Source: an uncultured Gammaproteobacteria bacterium (GTDB taxonomy: Bacteria > Pseudomonadota > Gammaproteobacteria > UBA9214). Taken from it: a DNA stretch of 5,491 nt. The DNA lies in assembly GCA_905480305.1 (NCBI GenBank), contig CAJQPV010000207.1, positions 1-5,491 of the forward strand, given 5' to 3'. Below the pieces are notes generated by a model. That model saw nothing but the letters and a program-made list of their open reading frames with translations, made no database searches and was not told where the DNA came from. The position numbers and the translations under genes are program-made. Shown one piece after another: positions 1 to 5,491 of this stretch (its first letter is position 1; each line of letters begins with the position of its first letter).

Positions 1-231
1 CTGACACTCGATATCGGCGGCGAGACCCGCAACGTATTTGCCGGCATCAAGTCGGCCTACAGTCCGGAAGCGCTGGAAGGCAAACTCACCGTGATGGTGG
101 CCAACCTCGCCCCGCGCAAGATGCGTTTTGGCGTGTCGGAAGGCATGGTGCTGGCGGCCGGCCCGGGTGGCAGCGACCTGTTTGTGCTGCACCCTGACGA
201 CGGCGCTGAGCCGGGAATGCGGGTTAAGTAG
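1..231 (+). CDS. metG: Methionyl-tRNA synthetase, C-terminal tRNA-binding domain (5'-truncated by window)
   Basis: Only the last 76 codons are in the window, open from base 1 in frame 1 and ending in TAG at 229-231. The piece is the C-terminal OB-fold (Trbp111-like) domain that long bacterial MetRS enzymes use for dimerisation and non-specific tRNA binding; the catalytic domain lies upstream. Visible hallmarks are the opening [15 protein letters not shown], the segment [15 protein letters not shown] at window residues 35-49, AAGPGG shortly after it, and the closing PGMRVK, all typical of this domain. MetRS charges tRNA-Met in the cytoplasm. The protein ends at the usual place for the family, so the 3' end looks intact. 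A stand-alone Trbp111/CsaA-like protein would have the same fold, but the match to the MetG C-terminus is closer. The gene is co-directional with the rnf operon, 138 bases away, and may or may not share its transcript. Confidence 0.9.
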   Translation: MTLDIGGETRNVFAGIKSAYSPEALEGKLTVMVANLAPRKMRFGVSEGMVLAAGPGGSDLFVLHPDDGAEPGMRVK

Positions 232-269
232 CATCCGTAAGTTGTTGTTTTATTGCTTCATATATTTGG

Positions 270-337
270 TGTAGGAGCGGATCTCGTCCGCGATTGCGGT
301 GTCTATAAAACCATCGCAGACGAGATCCGCTCCTACA
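270..337. repeat. Inverted pair of GTAG-type REP-like elements (BIME-like)
   Basis: A 25-base arm at 270-294 (core GTAGGAGCGGATCTCGTC) is repeated in inverted orientation at 313-337, with 24 of 25 positions pairing. The only mismatch is C289 against A318. The loop is 18 bases (295-312) and contains TATAAAA. Each arm also has its own small palindrome: GCGGA-TCTCG-TCCGC at 277-291 is a perfect 5-bp stem with a 5-base loop, and GCAGA-CGAGA-TCCGC at 316-330 is the same with one mismatch. A GTAG tetranucleotide next to an imperfect palindrome, arranged in convergent pairs, is the known architecture of extragenic REP sequences mobilised by RAYT (REP-associated tyrosine transposase) enzymes. The element fills the middle of the metG-rnfA gap. 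The class assignment comes from this architecture; copy number in the genome cannot be seen here. Confidence 0.8.
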
Positions 338-345
338 GGGTTTTT
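270..345 (+). terminator. Possible transcription terminator or attenuator after metG (weak)
   Basis: The REP pair would fold in RNA into a long GC-rich hairpin (arms 270-294 and 313-337), followed by GGG and then TTTTT at 341-345. A long stem with a nearby T run resembles an intrinsic terminator and sits correctly between the metG stop (231) and the rnfA start (370). Against this, three G residues separate the stem from the T run, the run is only five bases, and the loop is long. The hairpin could instead protect the 3' end of metG mRNA, a known effect of REP sequences. Partial read-through into rnfA is possible, since I see no convincing promoter after the hairpin. Confidence 0.3.
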
Positions 346-369
346 AAAACACTGTTATGGAAATAGCCC

Positions 370-951
370 ATGACTGAACTTGCACTGATCCTGATCAGCA
401 CTGTGCTGGTCAATAACTTTGTCCTGGTGAAATTCCTGGGGCTGTGCCCGTTCATGGGCGTGTCGCGTAATGTCGATACCGCCACCGGCATGGCACTGGC
501 AACCACCTTTGTATTGACGCTGTCTTCCATCTGCAGCTATCTGGCAAACGAGTTTCTGTTGATACCGCTCGGACTGGAATACCTGCGTACCATCACCTTC
601 ATCCTGGTCATTGCCGCGGTGGTGCAATTCACCGAAATGGTGGTGCATAAAACCAGCCCGCTGCTCTACAAGGTGCTGGGGATCTTCCTGCCGCTGATTA
701 CCACCAACTGCGCGGTGCTCGGTGTCGCGTTGCTGAACGTACAACAACATTTAAATTTTATTGGATCTGCCGTCTACGGTTTTGGTGCTGCCGTCGGCTT
801 TTCATTGGTGCTAATCCTGTTCTCTGCAATCCGTGAACGCGTCGCTGCTGCCGATGTGCCGGTGCCTTTCCGTGGCTCGGCCATCGCACTGGTAACCGCC
901 GGCCTCATGTCACTTGCCTTCATGGGATTTTCCGGGCTGGTGAAAGGTTAA
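370..951 (+). CDS. rnfA: Rnf complex integral membrane subunit RnfA (RsxA)
   Basis: This 193-residue protein has exactly the length of E. coli RsxA. It is a hydrophobic subunit with about six membrane helices (roughly residues 4-25, 38-59, 70-91, 101-123, 130-151, 170-191). Signature segments are [18 protein letters not shown] (15-32), [14 protein letters not shown] (84-97), [17 protein letters not shown] (107-123) and the end [15 protein letters not shown]. Cys26 and Cys114 sit in the two symmetric half-helix motifs that, in structures of the Rnf/Nqr family, bind a [2Fe-2S] cluster shared with RnfE inside the membrane. RnfA is paralogous to RnfE and to NqrE, and the two insert with opposite topology. 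The ATG at 370 gives the family N-terminus; before it there is only a weak GGA (359-361), 8 bases away. It is the first gene of the operon. NqrE is the nearest alternative, but the gene order settles it as RnfA. Confidence 0.97.
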   Translation: MTELALILISTVLVNNFVLVKFLGLCPFMGVSRNVDTATGMALATTFVLTLSSICSYLANEFLLIPLGLEYLRTITFILVIAAVVQFTEMVVHKTSPLLYKVLGIFLPLITTNCAVLGVALLNVQQHLNFIGSAVYGFGAAVGFSLVLILFSAIRERVAAADVPVPFRGSAIALVTAGLMSLAFMGFSGLVKG

Positions 952-975
952 TTACAGCAGCCTGCCCCCTCATCA

Positions 976-1533
976 ATGCTAACCGCACTTATTACATTCG
1001 GATTGCTGGCCGCAGTGATTGGCCTGGTACTGGGTTACGCAGCTATCCGTTTTCGCGTCGACAGCGATCCGGTGGTCGATCAGATTGACAAGCTGCTGCC
1101 ACAAACGCAGTGCGGCCAGTGCACCTATGCCGGCTGTCGCCCGTACGCGGAAGCCATCGCCGCAGATGAAGCCGATATTAACCAGTGCCCGCCGGGCGGC
1201 GAAAGCACCATACAGGCACTCGCCGACCTGCTCGGAAAAGACCCGAAACCACTGAATCCCGAACACGGCACGCACAGTGAGAAAACCGTTGTCATAATTG
1301 ATGAACAGGTATGCATCGGCTGCACGCTGTGCATACAGGCCTGCCCGGTTGATGCCATCCTGGGCGCCGCCAAGCAAATGCATACCGTCATCAGCAGCGA
1401 ATGCACCGGTTGTGATCTGTGTATTCCGCCCTGCCCGGTAGAATGCATCCACGTTGTGCCGGTAAAAACCACGACGCTTAACTGGATCTGGCCAAAACCC
1501 GATACCGATGCAGCAGAGAACAAGCAGGCATGA
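976..1533 (+). CDS. rnfB: Rnf complex iron-sulfur subunit RnfB
   Basis: This 185-residue protein is close to the 192 of E. coli RsxB. Residues 4-24 form one membrane anchor ([17 protein letters not shown]). Next comes a four-Fe-S domain with Cys46, 49, 54 and 71 in the pattern CGQC-x4-C-x16-C. Then come two ferredoxin-type motifs, Cys113/116/119/123 ([12 protein letters not shown]) and Cys143/146/149/153 ([12 protein letters not shown]), giving three [4Fe-4S] clusters. RnfB is the entry/exit point for soluble ferredoxin and passes electrons toward the RnfA/E membrane cluster. The gene starts 24 bases after rnfA, in the same reading frame as the rnfA stop, and no ATG, GTG or TTG lies between, so ATG 976 is the first possible start. 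No Shine-Dalgarno is visible in the C-rich spacer. It overlaps rnfC by 4 bases. The C-terminal 30 residues after the last cluster are shorter than in E. coli and not distinctive. Confidence 0.97.
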   Translation: MLTALITFGLLAAVIGLVLGYAAIRFRVDSDPVVDQIDKLLPQTQCGQCTYAGCRPYAEAIAADEADINQCPPGGESTIQALADLLGKDPKPLNPEHGTHSEKTVVIIDEQVCIGCTLCIQACPVDAILGAAKQMHTVISSECTGCDLCIPPCPVECIHVVPVKTTTLNWIWPKPDTDAAENKQA

Positions 1534-3203
1534 CAGCTTCGGGAAACAGCTTCAAGCGCCCGCGCGAAGTGACGTTCGACAGGCTGCATACTTTCCATGG
1601 CGGGCTGCGGCTGCCGGGACACCGGGAGATTACTGCAAACAGGCCGATCGGCAAGGTTGACATTCCGCCGCTACTGACCATACCGCTACAGCAACATATT
1701 GGCAATCCGGGCAAGTGCCTGGTCAAACCGGGAGATACTGTTTACAAGGGACAGGTGCTCGCAGAGGCGCCCGGCCGCTTCAGTGTCCCGGCACACGCCT
1801 CCAGCTCCGGCACTGTCATTGCCGTTGAAGAACGTCTCATTCCACACCCCTCGGGCATCAAGGAAAACTGCGTTGTCATTGAAACCGATGGCCGCGATCG
1901 CGGCGCAGATCAACAGCAAGATGCGATAGATTACCTGCAGATCGAACCGGCAAGACTGTGTGAACTTATTCAGCAAGCCGGTATTGTTGGCATGGGTGGT
2001 GCCGGTTTTCCAACACAGATAAAACTGTGCAGCCCCAAACAGCATATTGAGCTGCTGCTAATTAATGCAGCCGAATGTGAACCCTATATTTCCTGTGATA
2101 ACCGTTTGCTGCAGGAACGTGCAACCGAGGTTGTCGAAGGTATCAGGATCATGCGTCATGGCGTGCAGCCGGACGCCTGCATCATTGCCATAGAAGACAA
2201 CATGCAAGCGGCTGAGGAGGCATTGCGAGCCGCGCTGGATGCTGTCAACGAAACCGGCATTACCATAACGCGGGTTCCCGAAATTTACCCCAGTGGTGGC
2301 GAACGCCAGCTAATCCGGATACTGACCGGTCGCGAGGTGCCCGGCCAGGGTTACCCGGCGGATATTGGTATTGTTTGCCAAAACGTCGGTACTGCTGCCG
2401 CCGTCTACCATGCCGTAAGCAAACGGCAACCGCTGATATCACGCATTGTGACTGTCACCGGGGAAGGTATTGCACAGCCACAGAATTTCGAGTGCCTGCT
2501 GGGGACACCCGTCAGCCAGCTGGTGTCAGCCGCCGGCGGCTATACAAAAGATGTCGAGCGCTTGCTGATTGGTGGCCCGATGATGGGCTACGCGGTGCAA
2601 AACGACAATATACCCGTGATCAAAACAACCAATTGCATACTCGCCGTTAGCCGCGAAGAGATGCCGGCGCCGCCTCCGGCGCAACCGTGTATCCGTTGCG
2701 CAAAATGCACCGACGTCTGCCCGGCCGACCTGCTGCCCCAGCAATTATACTGGTATGCAAGCAGTAACAACTATGATGCGGCCCAGGATTACAACCTGTT
2801 TGATTGTATTGAGTGCGGTTGCTGCGCCTATGTCTGTCCCAGTCACATACCACTGGTGCAGTATTACCGTCATGCGAAAACAGAAATATGGACCCAGGAA
2901 GCACAGAAACAGGCGGCTGACATCGCCCGCAGACGTCACGAGTCGCGCCTGTCCCGACTGCAGCGCATCAAGCAGCAGCGCGCTGATCGCATGGCAAGGA
3001 AAAAACAGGCGCTGGCCGGTGACGATGGCGGCAAGGACGCCAAAAAGTCCGCCATCCAGGCAGCACTGGACCGCGTGAAACATAAAAAAGAGCAGACTTC
3101 GAGTACGCCAAAAAACACAGACAACCTGACAGCTGAACAACAGCGCCTGATCGCCGAGGCCGACGTACGCCGCCAGCAAAAACAATCCGGAAACAATAAC
3201 TGA
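1530..3203 (+). CDS. rnfC: Rnf complex NADH-binding, FMN and Fe-S subunit RnfC
   Basis: This peripheral, cytoplasm-facing subunit of 557 residues oxidises or reduces NAD(H). In order it shows an N-terminal barrel-like domain starting TFHGGLRLP (21-29); a sandwich-hybrid segment with [15 protein letters not shown] (65-79); the NADH/FMN fold with GMGGAGFPT (154-162), INAAECEPY (178-186) and [19 protein letters not shown] (253-271), the counterpart of complex I NuoF; a proline-rich linker (379-386); and two [4Fe-4S] motifs, Cys387/390/393/397 and Cys426/429/432/436, with one extra cysteine at 431. Residues 455-557 are charged, rich in Arg, Lys, Gln and Ala, and probably helical or coiled. E. coli RsxC is about 740 residues because its Ala/Lys-rich tail repeats are longer; this tail is short. 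The ATG overlaps the rnfB stop (ATGA), and rnfD follows with a 1-base overlap, so translation is probably coupled at both ends. Confidence 0.97.
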   Translation: MTASGNSFKRPREVTFDRLHTFHGGLRLPGHREITANRPIGKVDIPPLLTIPLQQHIGNPGKCLVKPGDTVYKGQVLAEAPGRFSVPAHASSSGTVIAVEERLIPHPSGIKENCVVIETDGRDRGADQQQDAIDYLQIEPARLCELIQQAGIVGMGGAGFPTQIKLCSPKQHIELLLINAAECEPYISCDNRLLQERATEVVEGIRIMRHGVQPDACIIAIEDNMQAAEEALRAALDAVNETGITITRVPEIYPSGGERQLIRILTGREVPGQGYPADIGIVCQNVGTAAAVYHAVSKRQPLISRIVTVTGEGIAQPQNFECLLGTPVSQLVSAAGGYTKDVERLLIGGPMMGYAVQNDNIPVIKTTNCILAVSREEMPAPPPAQPCIRCAKCTDVCPADLLPQQLYWYASSNNYDAAQDYNLFDCIECGCCAYVCPSHIPLVQYYRHAKTEIWTQEAQKQAADIARRRHESRLSRLQRIKQQRADRMARKKQALAGDDGGKDAKKSAIQAALDRVKHKKEQTSSTPKNTDNLTAEQQRLIAEADVRRQQKQSGNNN

Positions 3204-4234
3204 TGGAATTCAAAACCTACAGCTCGCCACACCTGCCGGTCAGCGGCAGCGTATCCGTGATGATGTTACGGGTACTACTGGCACTGATACCTGGCACCTT
3301 CTGCGCCTTCTGGATATTCGGCTGGGGCGTGCTGTTCAACATCCTGATCGCCGCCATCACTGCCCTGCTGGCCGAGGCCATGGTGCTGAAACTGCGCGGG
3401 CGGTCAGCGCTTGCCGGTTTACTGGACGGTAGCGCACTGGTCACAGCCGTACTGCTGGCACTGGCATTGCCGCCACTGACGCCCTGGTGGATTCCGGTGA
3501 TCGGCAGCCTGTTTGCCATTGTCATAGCAAAACAACTCTACGGCGGACTTGGTTACAACCCGTTCAACCCGGCAATGGCAGGCTATGTGGTACTGCTGAT
3601 TTCGTTCCCGCTGGAGTTAACATTGTGGTCGGCGCCCGGCGCGCACCCCGGCTTCATGGACACGCTGTCACTGATTATGACCGGCAACCTGCCCGCCGGA
3701 CAGTCGCTTGATGCCGTCACCATGGCAACACCGATGGACAGCATAAAAACACGACTGGGAATGAGTGAGACTCTCAGTGAAATTCACAATAGCCCGCTGT
3801 TTGGCAGCTTTGCCGGTGCCGGCTGGGAATGGATCAACCTGTGGTTCCTGCTGGGCGGTCTGTGGCTGCTGCAGATGAAGGTCATCCAGTGGCAGATTCC
3901 AGCCGGCATGCTCGGCGGCCTCGCCGTGATTGCCTTCATATTCTATGCCGTCAACCCGGACATCTATTCGACACCGCTGTTCCAGCTGTTCAGCGGTGCC
4001 GCCATGCTTGGCGCGTTCTTCATTGCAACCGACCCGGTCTCGGCCAGCACCACGCCACGCGGGCGCATCTACTACGGTATCGGCATCGGCCTGCTGACTT
4101 ATATCATTCGTACCTGGGGTGGCTATCCGGACGGCGTTGCCTTTGCAGTACTGCTCATGAACCTGGCGGCACCAACGATTGATTACTATACCCGGCCGCG
4201 GGTGTTTGGACAGGGAGGCGGGAACACCCCGTGA
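3203..4234 (+). CDS. rnfD: Rnf complex membrane subunit RnfD (covalent FMN)
   Basis: This 343-residue integral membrane protein of the NqrB/RnfD family is close to the roughly 350 of E. coli RsxD. About ten hydrophobic helices are visible, in groups 20-140 and 210-325, separated by a more polar, probably periplasmic segment (about 145-208). The flavinylation site is in that segment: DAVTMATPMD (170-179), where Thr176 is the expected phosphoester-linked FMN residue. Gly is replaced by Met in the S/T-G-A-T core; other gammaproteobacterial RnfD proteins also vary there (E. coli has SQATP, from memory). Other family signatures are KQLYGGLGYNPFNPAMAGY (110-128), FFIATDPVSASTT (272-284) and GGYPDGVAFAVLLMN (306-320). 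RnfD carries electrons across the membrane and is tied to ion translocation. The start codon overlaps the rnfC stop as TGATG, with only a weak GGA (3189-3191) upstream; the next gene overlaps by 4 bases. Confidence 0.97.
   Translation: MEFKTYSSPHLPVSGSVSVMMLRVLLALIPGTFCAFWIFGWGVLFNILIAAITALLAEAMVLKLRGRSALAGLLDGSALVTAVLLALALPPLTPWWIPVIGSLFAIVIAKQLYGGLGYNPFNPAMAGYVVLLISFPLELTLWSAPGAHPGFMDTLSLIMTGNLPAGQSLDAVTMATPMDSIKTRLGMSETLSEIHNSPLFGSFAGAGWEWINLWFLLGGLWLLQMKVIQWQIPAGMLGGLAVIAFIFYAVNPDIYSTPLFQLFSGAAMLGAFFIATDPVSASTTPRGRIYYGIGIGLLTYIIRTWGGYPDGVAFAVLLMNLAAPTIDYYTRPRVFGQGGGNTP
4211..4234 (+). promoter_or_regulatory. Shine-Dalgarno and GTGA coupling site that sets the rnfG start
   Basis: AGGGAGG at 4212-4218 is the strongest Shine-Dalgarno-like sequence in the operon. 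It lies inside the last codons of rnfD (encoding part of its GQGGG tail), 12 bases before the GTG of rnfG, which is slightly long. The GTG shares bases with the rnfD stop in GTGA (4231-4234). No other in-frame start gives the membrane anchor of RnfG, so the GTG start is well supported. The arrangement suits termination-reinitiation. Confidence 0.6.
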
Positions 4235-4875
4235 ACTACCGCCAGATTGTCATTACTGCCATCATCCTGTTGCTGTTTGCCGTTGTCGGCACAGCACTGG
4301 TGGTATATACATTCGACAATACCCGTGAGCGTATTGTAGCCAATGAGCGCGCCACCCTGCTGCGCAAATTGCATCACCTGATCGCACCGGAAACGCATGA
4401 CAATACCCTGCTGGAAGATGCCATCACCGTGACCAGCAAGTCATTGTCCGGTCCTGCCGGAGGGATAACCGTTTACCGCGCAACAATGGCGGGTCAGCCG
4501 GTTGCGCTGGTAATGACACCGGTTGCTCCTGACGGCTATAACGGCACTATCAAGCTGCTCGTTGGTATCCGGGTTGATGGCACGCTCAGTGGCGTACGGG
4601 TAGTAGCACATCGAGAAACCCCGGGGCTCGGTGACGCCATTGACGAGACCCGCTCGGACTGGATACACCTGTTTGATGACAAGTCACTGGAAAAGCCGAC
4701 ACCGGAGCGCTGGAAAGTGCGCAAGGATGGCGGAGATTTTGATCAATTGACCGGCGCCACCATCACACCACGGGCCATTGTCGAGGCAGTGCGACAGACC
4801 TTGCTATACTATCGCGACCATCAGGAAGCCCTGTTTGCCGGCGCCGGGGCAGCGCAGAAGGACAGCAAACCGTGA
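4231..4875 (+). CDS. rnfG: Rnf complex periplasmic flavoprotein subunit RnfG (covalent FMN)
   Basis: This 214-residue protein is similar to E. coli RsxG (206). One N-terminal membrane helix (about residues 5-27) is followed by a periplasmic FMN-binding domain of the NqrC/RnfG type. Diagnostic features are HRETPGLGD (127-135), the WIHLF segment near 144-148, and the flavinylation motif DQLTGATIT (171-179), in which Thr177 is the residue that ApbE/Ftp flavin transferase links to FMN. The motif fits the D-x-x-S/T-G-A-T consensus exactly. RnfG relays electrons between the RnfA/E cluster and RnfD on the outer face of the membrane. Translation starts at GTG 4231, overlapping the rnfD stop. No apbE gene is in the window, so flavinylation must depend on a gene elsewhere. 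It could be confused with NqrC, but NqrC is longer and the gene context is rnf. Confidence 0.96.
   Translation: MNYRQIVITAIILLLFAVVGTALVVYTFDNTRERIVANERATLLRKLHHLIAPETHDNTLLEDAITVTSKSLSGPAGGITVYRATMAGQPVALVMTPVAPDGYNGTIKLLVGIRVDGTLSGVRVVAHRETPGLGDAIDETRSDWIHLFDDKSLEKPTPERWKVRKDGGDFDQLTGATITPRAIVEAVRQTLLYYRDHQEALFAGAGAAQKDSKP
4858..4875 (+). promoter_or_regulatory. Shine-Dalgarno and GTGA coupling site that sets the rnfE start
   Basis: AAGGA at 4858-4862 lies 9 bases before a GTG at 4872, which overlaps the rnfG stop in GTGA. The next in-frame ATG would remove about 88 residues, including the conserved LGLCP motif, so GTG 4872 is the start. Confidence 0.6.
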
Positions 4876-5491
4876 ACGACCCGAGCTATACACATATTCT
4901 CAAAGAAGGCCTGTGGCTGAACAACCCGGGGACGGTGCAGCTGCTGGGCCTGTGTCCGTTGCTGGCCGTGACCACCACCGTCATCAACGGTCTGGGACTG
5001 GGTCTGGCAACCACCTTGACACTGGTTGCCTCCAACGTCATCGTTTCACTGATACGCCGACTGGTTCGGCCAGAGATTCGCATCCCGGTTTTCGTATTAA
5101 TCATCGCCTCCATTGTCACGGTTATCGAGCTGGCCATGAACGCCTGGTTGCATGAGCTCTACCTGATACTCGGCATATTTATCCCCCTGATTGTTACCAA
5201 CTGCGCCATCATCGGCCGTGCGGAATCGTTTGCTTCCAGGCATACCGTCGATCGTGCCTTGCTGGACGGACTCGCGATGGGAGTCGGCTTTACCCTGGTG
5301 CTGGTCATACTCGGCGGCATGCGCGAACTCATCGGACAAGGCACCCTGCTGGCACAGGCTCACCTGATGTTTGGCGAATTTGGCAATCAACTGGAGATAA
5401 TCCTTCTCAAGGATTACCGGGGGTTTCTGTTGGCTATCCTGCCACCGGGTGCATTCCTCGGACTCGGTTTCCTGATAGCCGGCATAAACAT
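4872..5491 (+). CDS. rnfE: Rnf complex integral membrane subunit RnfE (3'-truncated by window)
   Basis: The frame stays open from GTG 4872 to the window edge, giving 206 complete residues. E. coli RsxE has about 231, so roughly 25 are missing. It begins [20 protein letters not shown], typical of RnfE/NqrD. It contains [21 protein letters not shown] (from residue 24) and [19 protein letters not shown] (from 104). Cys28 and Cys111 are the counterparts of Cys26 and Cys114 of RnfA and should hold the other half of the intramembrane [2Fe-2S] cluster. Hydrophobic helices lie at about 35-60, 70-92, 96-118, 129-151 and 182-204. Residues 150-180 form a more polar stretch that RnfA lacks, as is usual for RnfE. 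The start overlaps the rnfG stop by 4 bases. In many Gammaproteobacteria nth follows rnfE, but that lies outside the window. Confidence 0.96.
   Translation, partial: MNDPSYTHILKEGLWLNNPGTVQLLGLCPLLAVTTTVINGLGLGLATTLTLVASNVIVSLIRRLVRPEIRIPVFVLIIASIVTVIELAMNAWLHELYLILGIFIPLIVTNCAIIGRAESFASRHTVDRALLDGLAMGVGFTLVLVILGGMRELIGQGTLLAQAHLMFGEFGNQLEIILLKDYRGFLLAILPPGAFLGLGFLIAGIN

Noticed and set aside
238..266. Candidate promoter in the AT-rich stretch (TATATT at 261-266)
   Set aside because: The -10-like box matches well, but no TTGACA-like box lies 16-18 bases upstream, so I cannot support it as a promoter.
304..309. TATAAA in the REP loop as a -10 box for rnfA
   Set aside because: The -35 position would fall within the REP arm (about 280-287), which has no resemblance to TTGACA.
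270..337. CRISPR repeat pair or attachment site
   Set aside because: There are only two copies, inverted rather than direct, with internal palindromes and a GTAG end; no spacers, cas genes or integrase are in the window.
355..750. Minus-strand open frame across rnfA (131 codons)
   Set aside because: The His/Gln-rich translation is the complement of a hydrophobic membrane protein and has no promoter or family resemblance.
979..1452. Long open frame on the minus strand across rnfB (157 codons)
   Set aside because: It lies wholly antisense to rnfB, whose Fe-S motifs are unmistakable. The translation shows no recognisable domain; it is a GC-bias shadow.
2745..3185. Minus-strand open frame across the rnfC 3' end (146 codons)
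   Set aside because: It is antisense to the second Fe-S motif and tail of RnfC, with low-complexity Cys/Leu/Phe-rich sequence that mirrors the Arg/Lys/Gln codons of the tail.
370..5491. Na+-translocating NADH:quinone reductase (nqr) instead of rnf
   Set aside because: The order A-B-C-D-G-E, an RnfB with three [4Fe-4S] clusters, an RnfC with two ferredoxin motifs and the absence of an NqrF-like subunit identify Rnf.

Overview
The window is a chromosomal segment of a gammaproteobacterium-like organism. It holds the 3' end of metG (methionyl-tRNA synthetase), a 138-base intergenic region carrying a pair of inverted REP-like repeats, and then an rnf operon in the order rnfA-rnfB-rnfC-rnfD-rnfG-rnfE, all on the + strand. 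The last gene runs off the right edge. The ABCDGE order is the one known from Gammaproteobacteria (E. coli rsxABCDGE), whereas clostridia and acetogens use CDGEAB. Protein lengths (RnfA 193 aa, RnfB 185, RnfD 343, RnfG 214) and the GTAGGAGCGG-type repeat, a style I associate with Pseudomonas- and Xanthomonas-like genomes, point the same way. I cannot name the genus.

Layout: 1-231 is the C-terminal tRNA-binding domain of MetG. Positions 232-369 are non-coding: an AT-rich stretch (about 241-270), then two GTAG-type REP units facing each other (270-294 and 313-337) around an 18-base loop, then a T5 run. rnfA is followed after 24 bases by rnfB. From rnfB onward every junction overlaps: B/C by 4 (ATGA), C/D by 1 (TGATG), D/G by 4 (GTGA) and G/E by 4 (GTGA). 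This indicates one transcript with translational coupling. rnfG and rnfE both start with GTG.

The genes together encode a membrane-bound Rnf complex, which couples electron transfer between NADH and ferredoxin (or another low-potential acceptor) to ion movement. RnfC carries the NADH/FMN site and two [4Fe-4S] clusters. RnfB carries three [4Fe-4S] clusters. RnfA and RnfE are paralogous membrane subunits with the conserved cysteines that hold a shared [2Fe-2S] cluster. RnfD and RnfG carry threonine-linked FMN. All cofactor residues are present, so the operon looks functional. In enterobacteria the same complex keeps SoxR reduced; whether this one does that or supplies low-potential electrons to another pathway cannot be told from the window.

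I see no undescribed system here. The item most worth a second look is the REP pair in the metG-rnfA gap. Other observations are the lack of a Shine-Dalgarno sequence before rnfB, the GTG coupling starts, and the short basic tail of RnfC.
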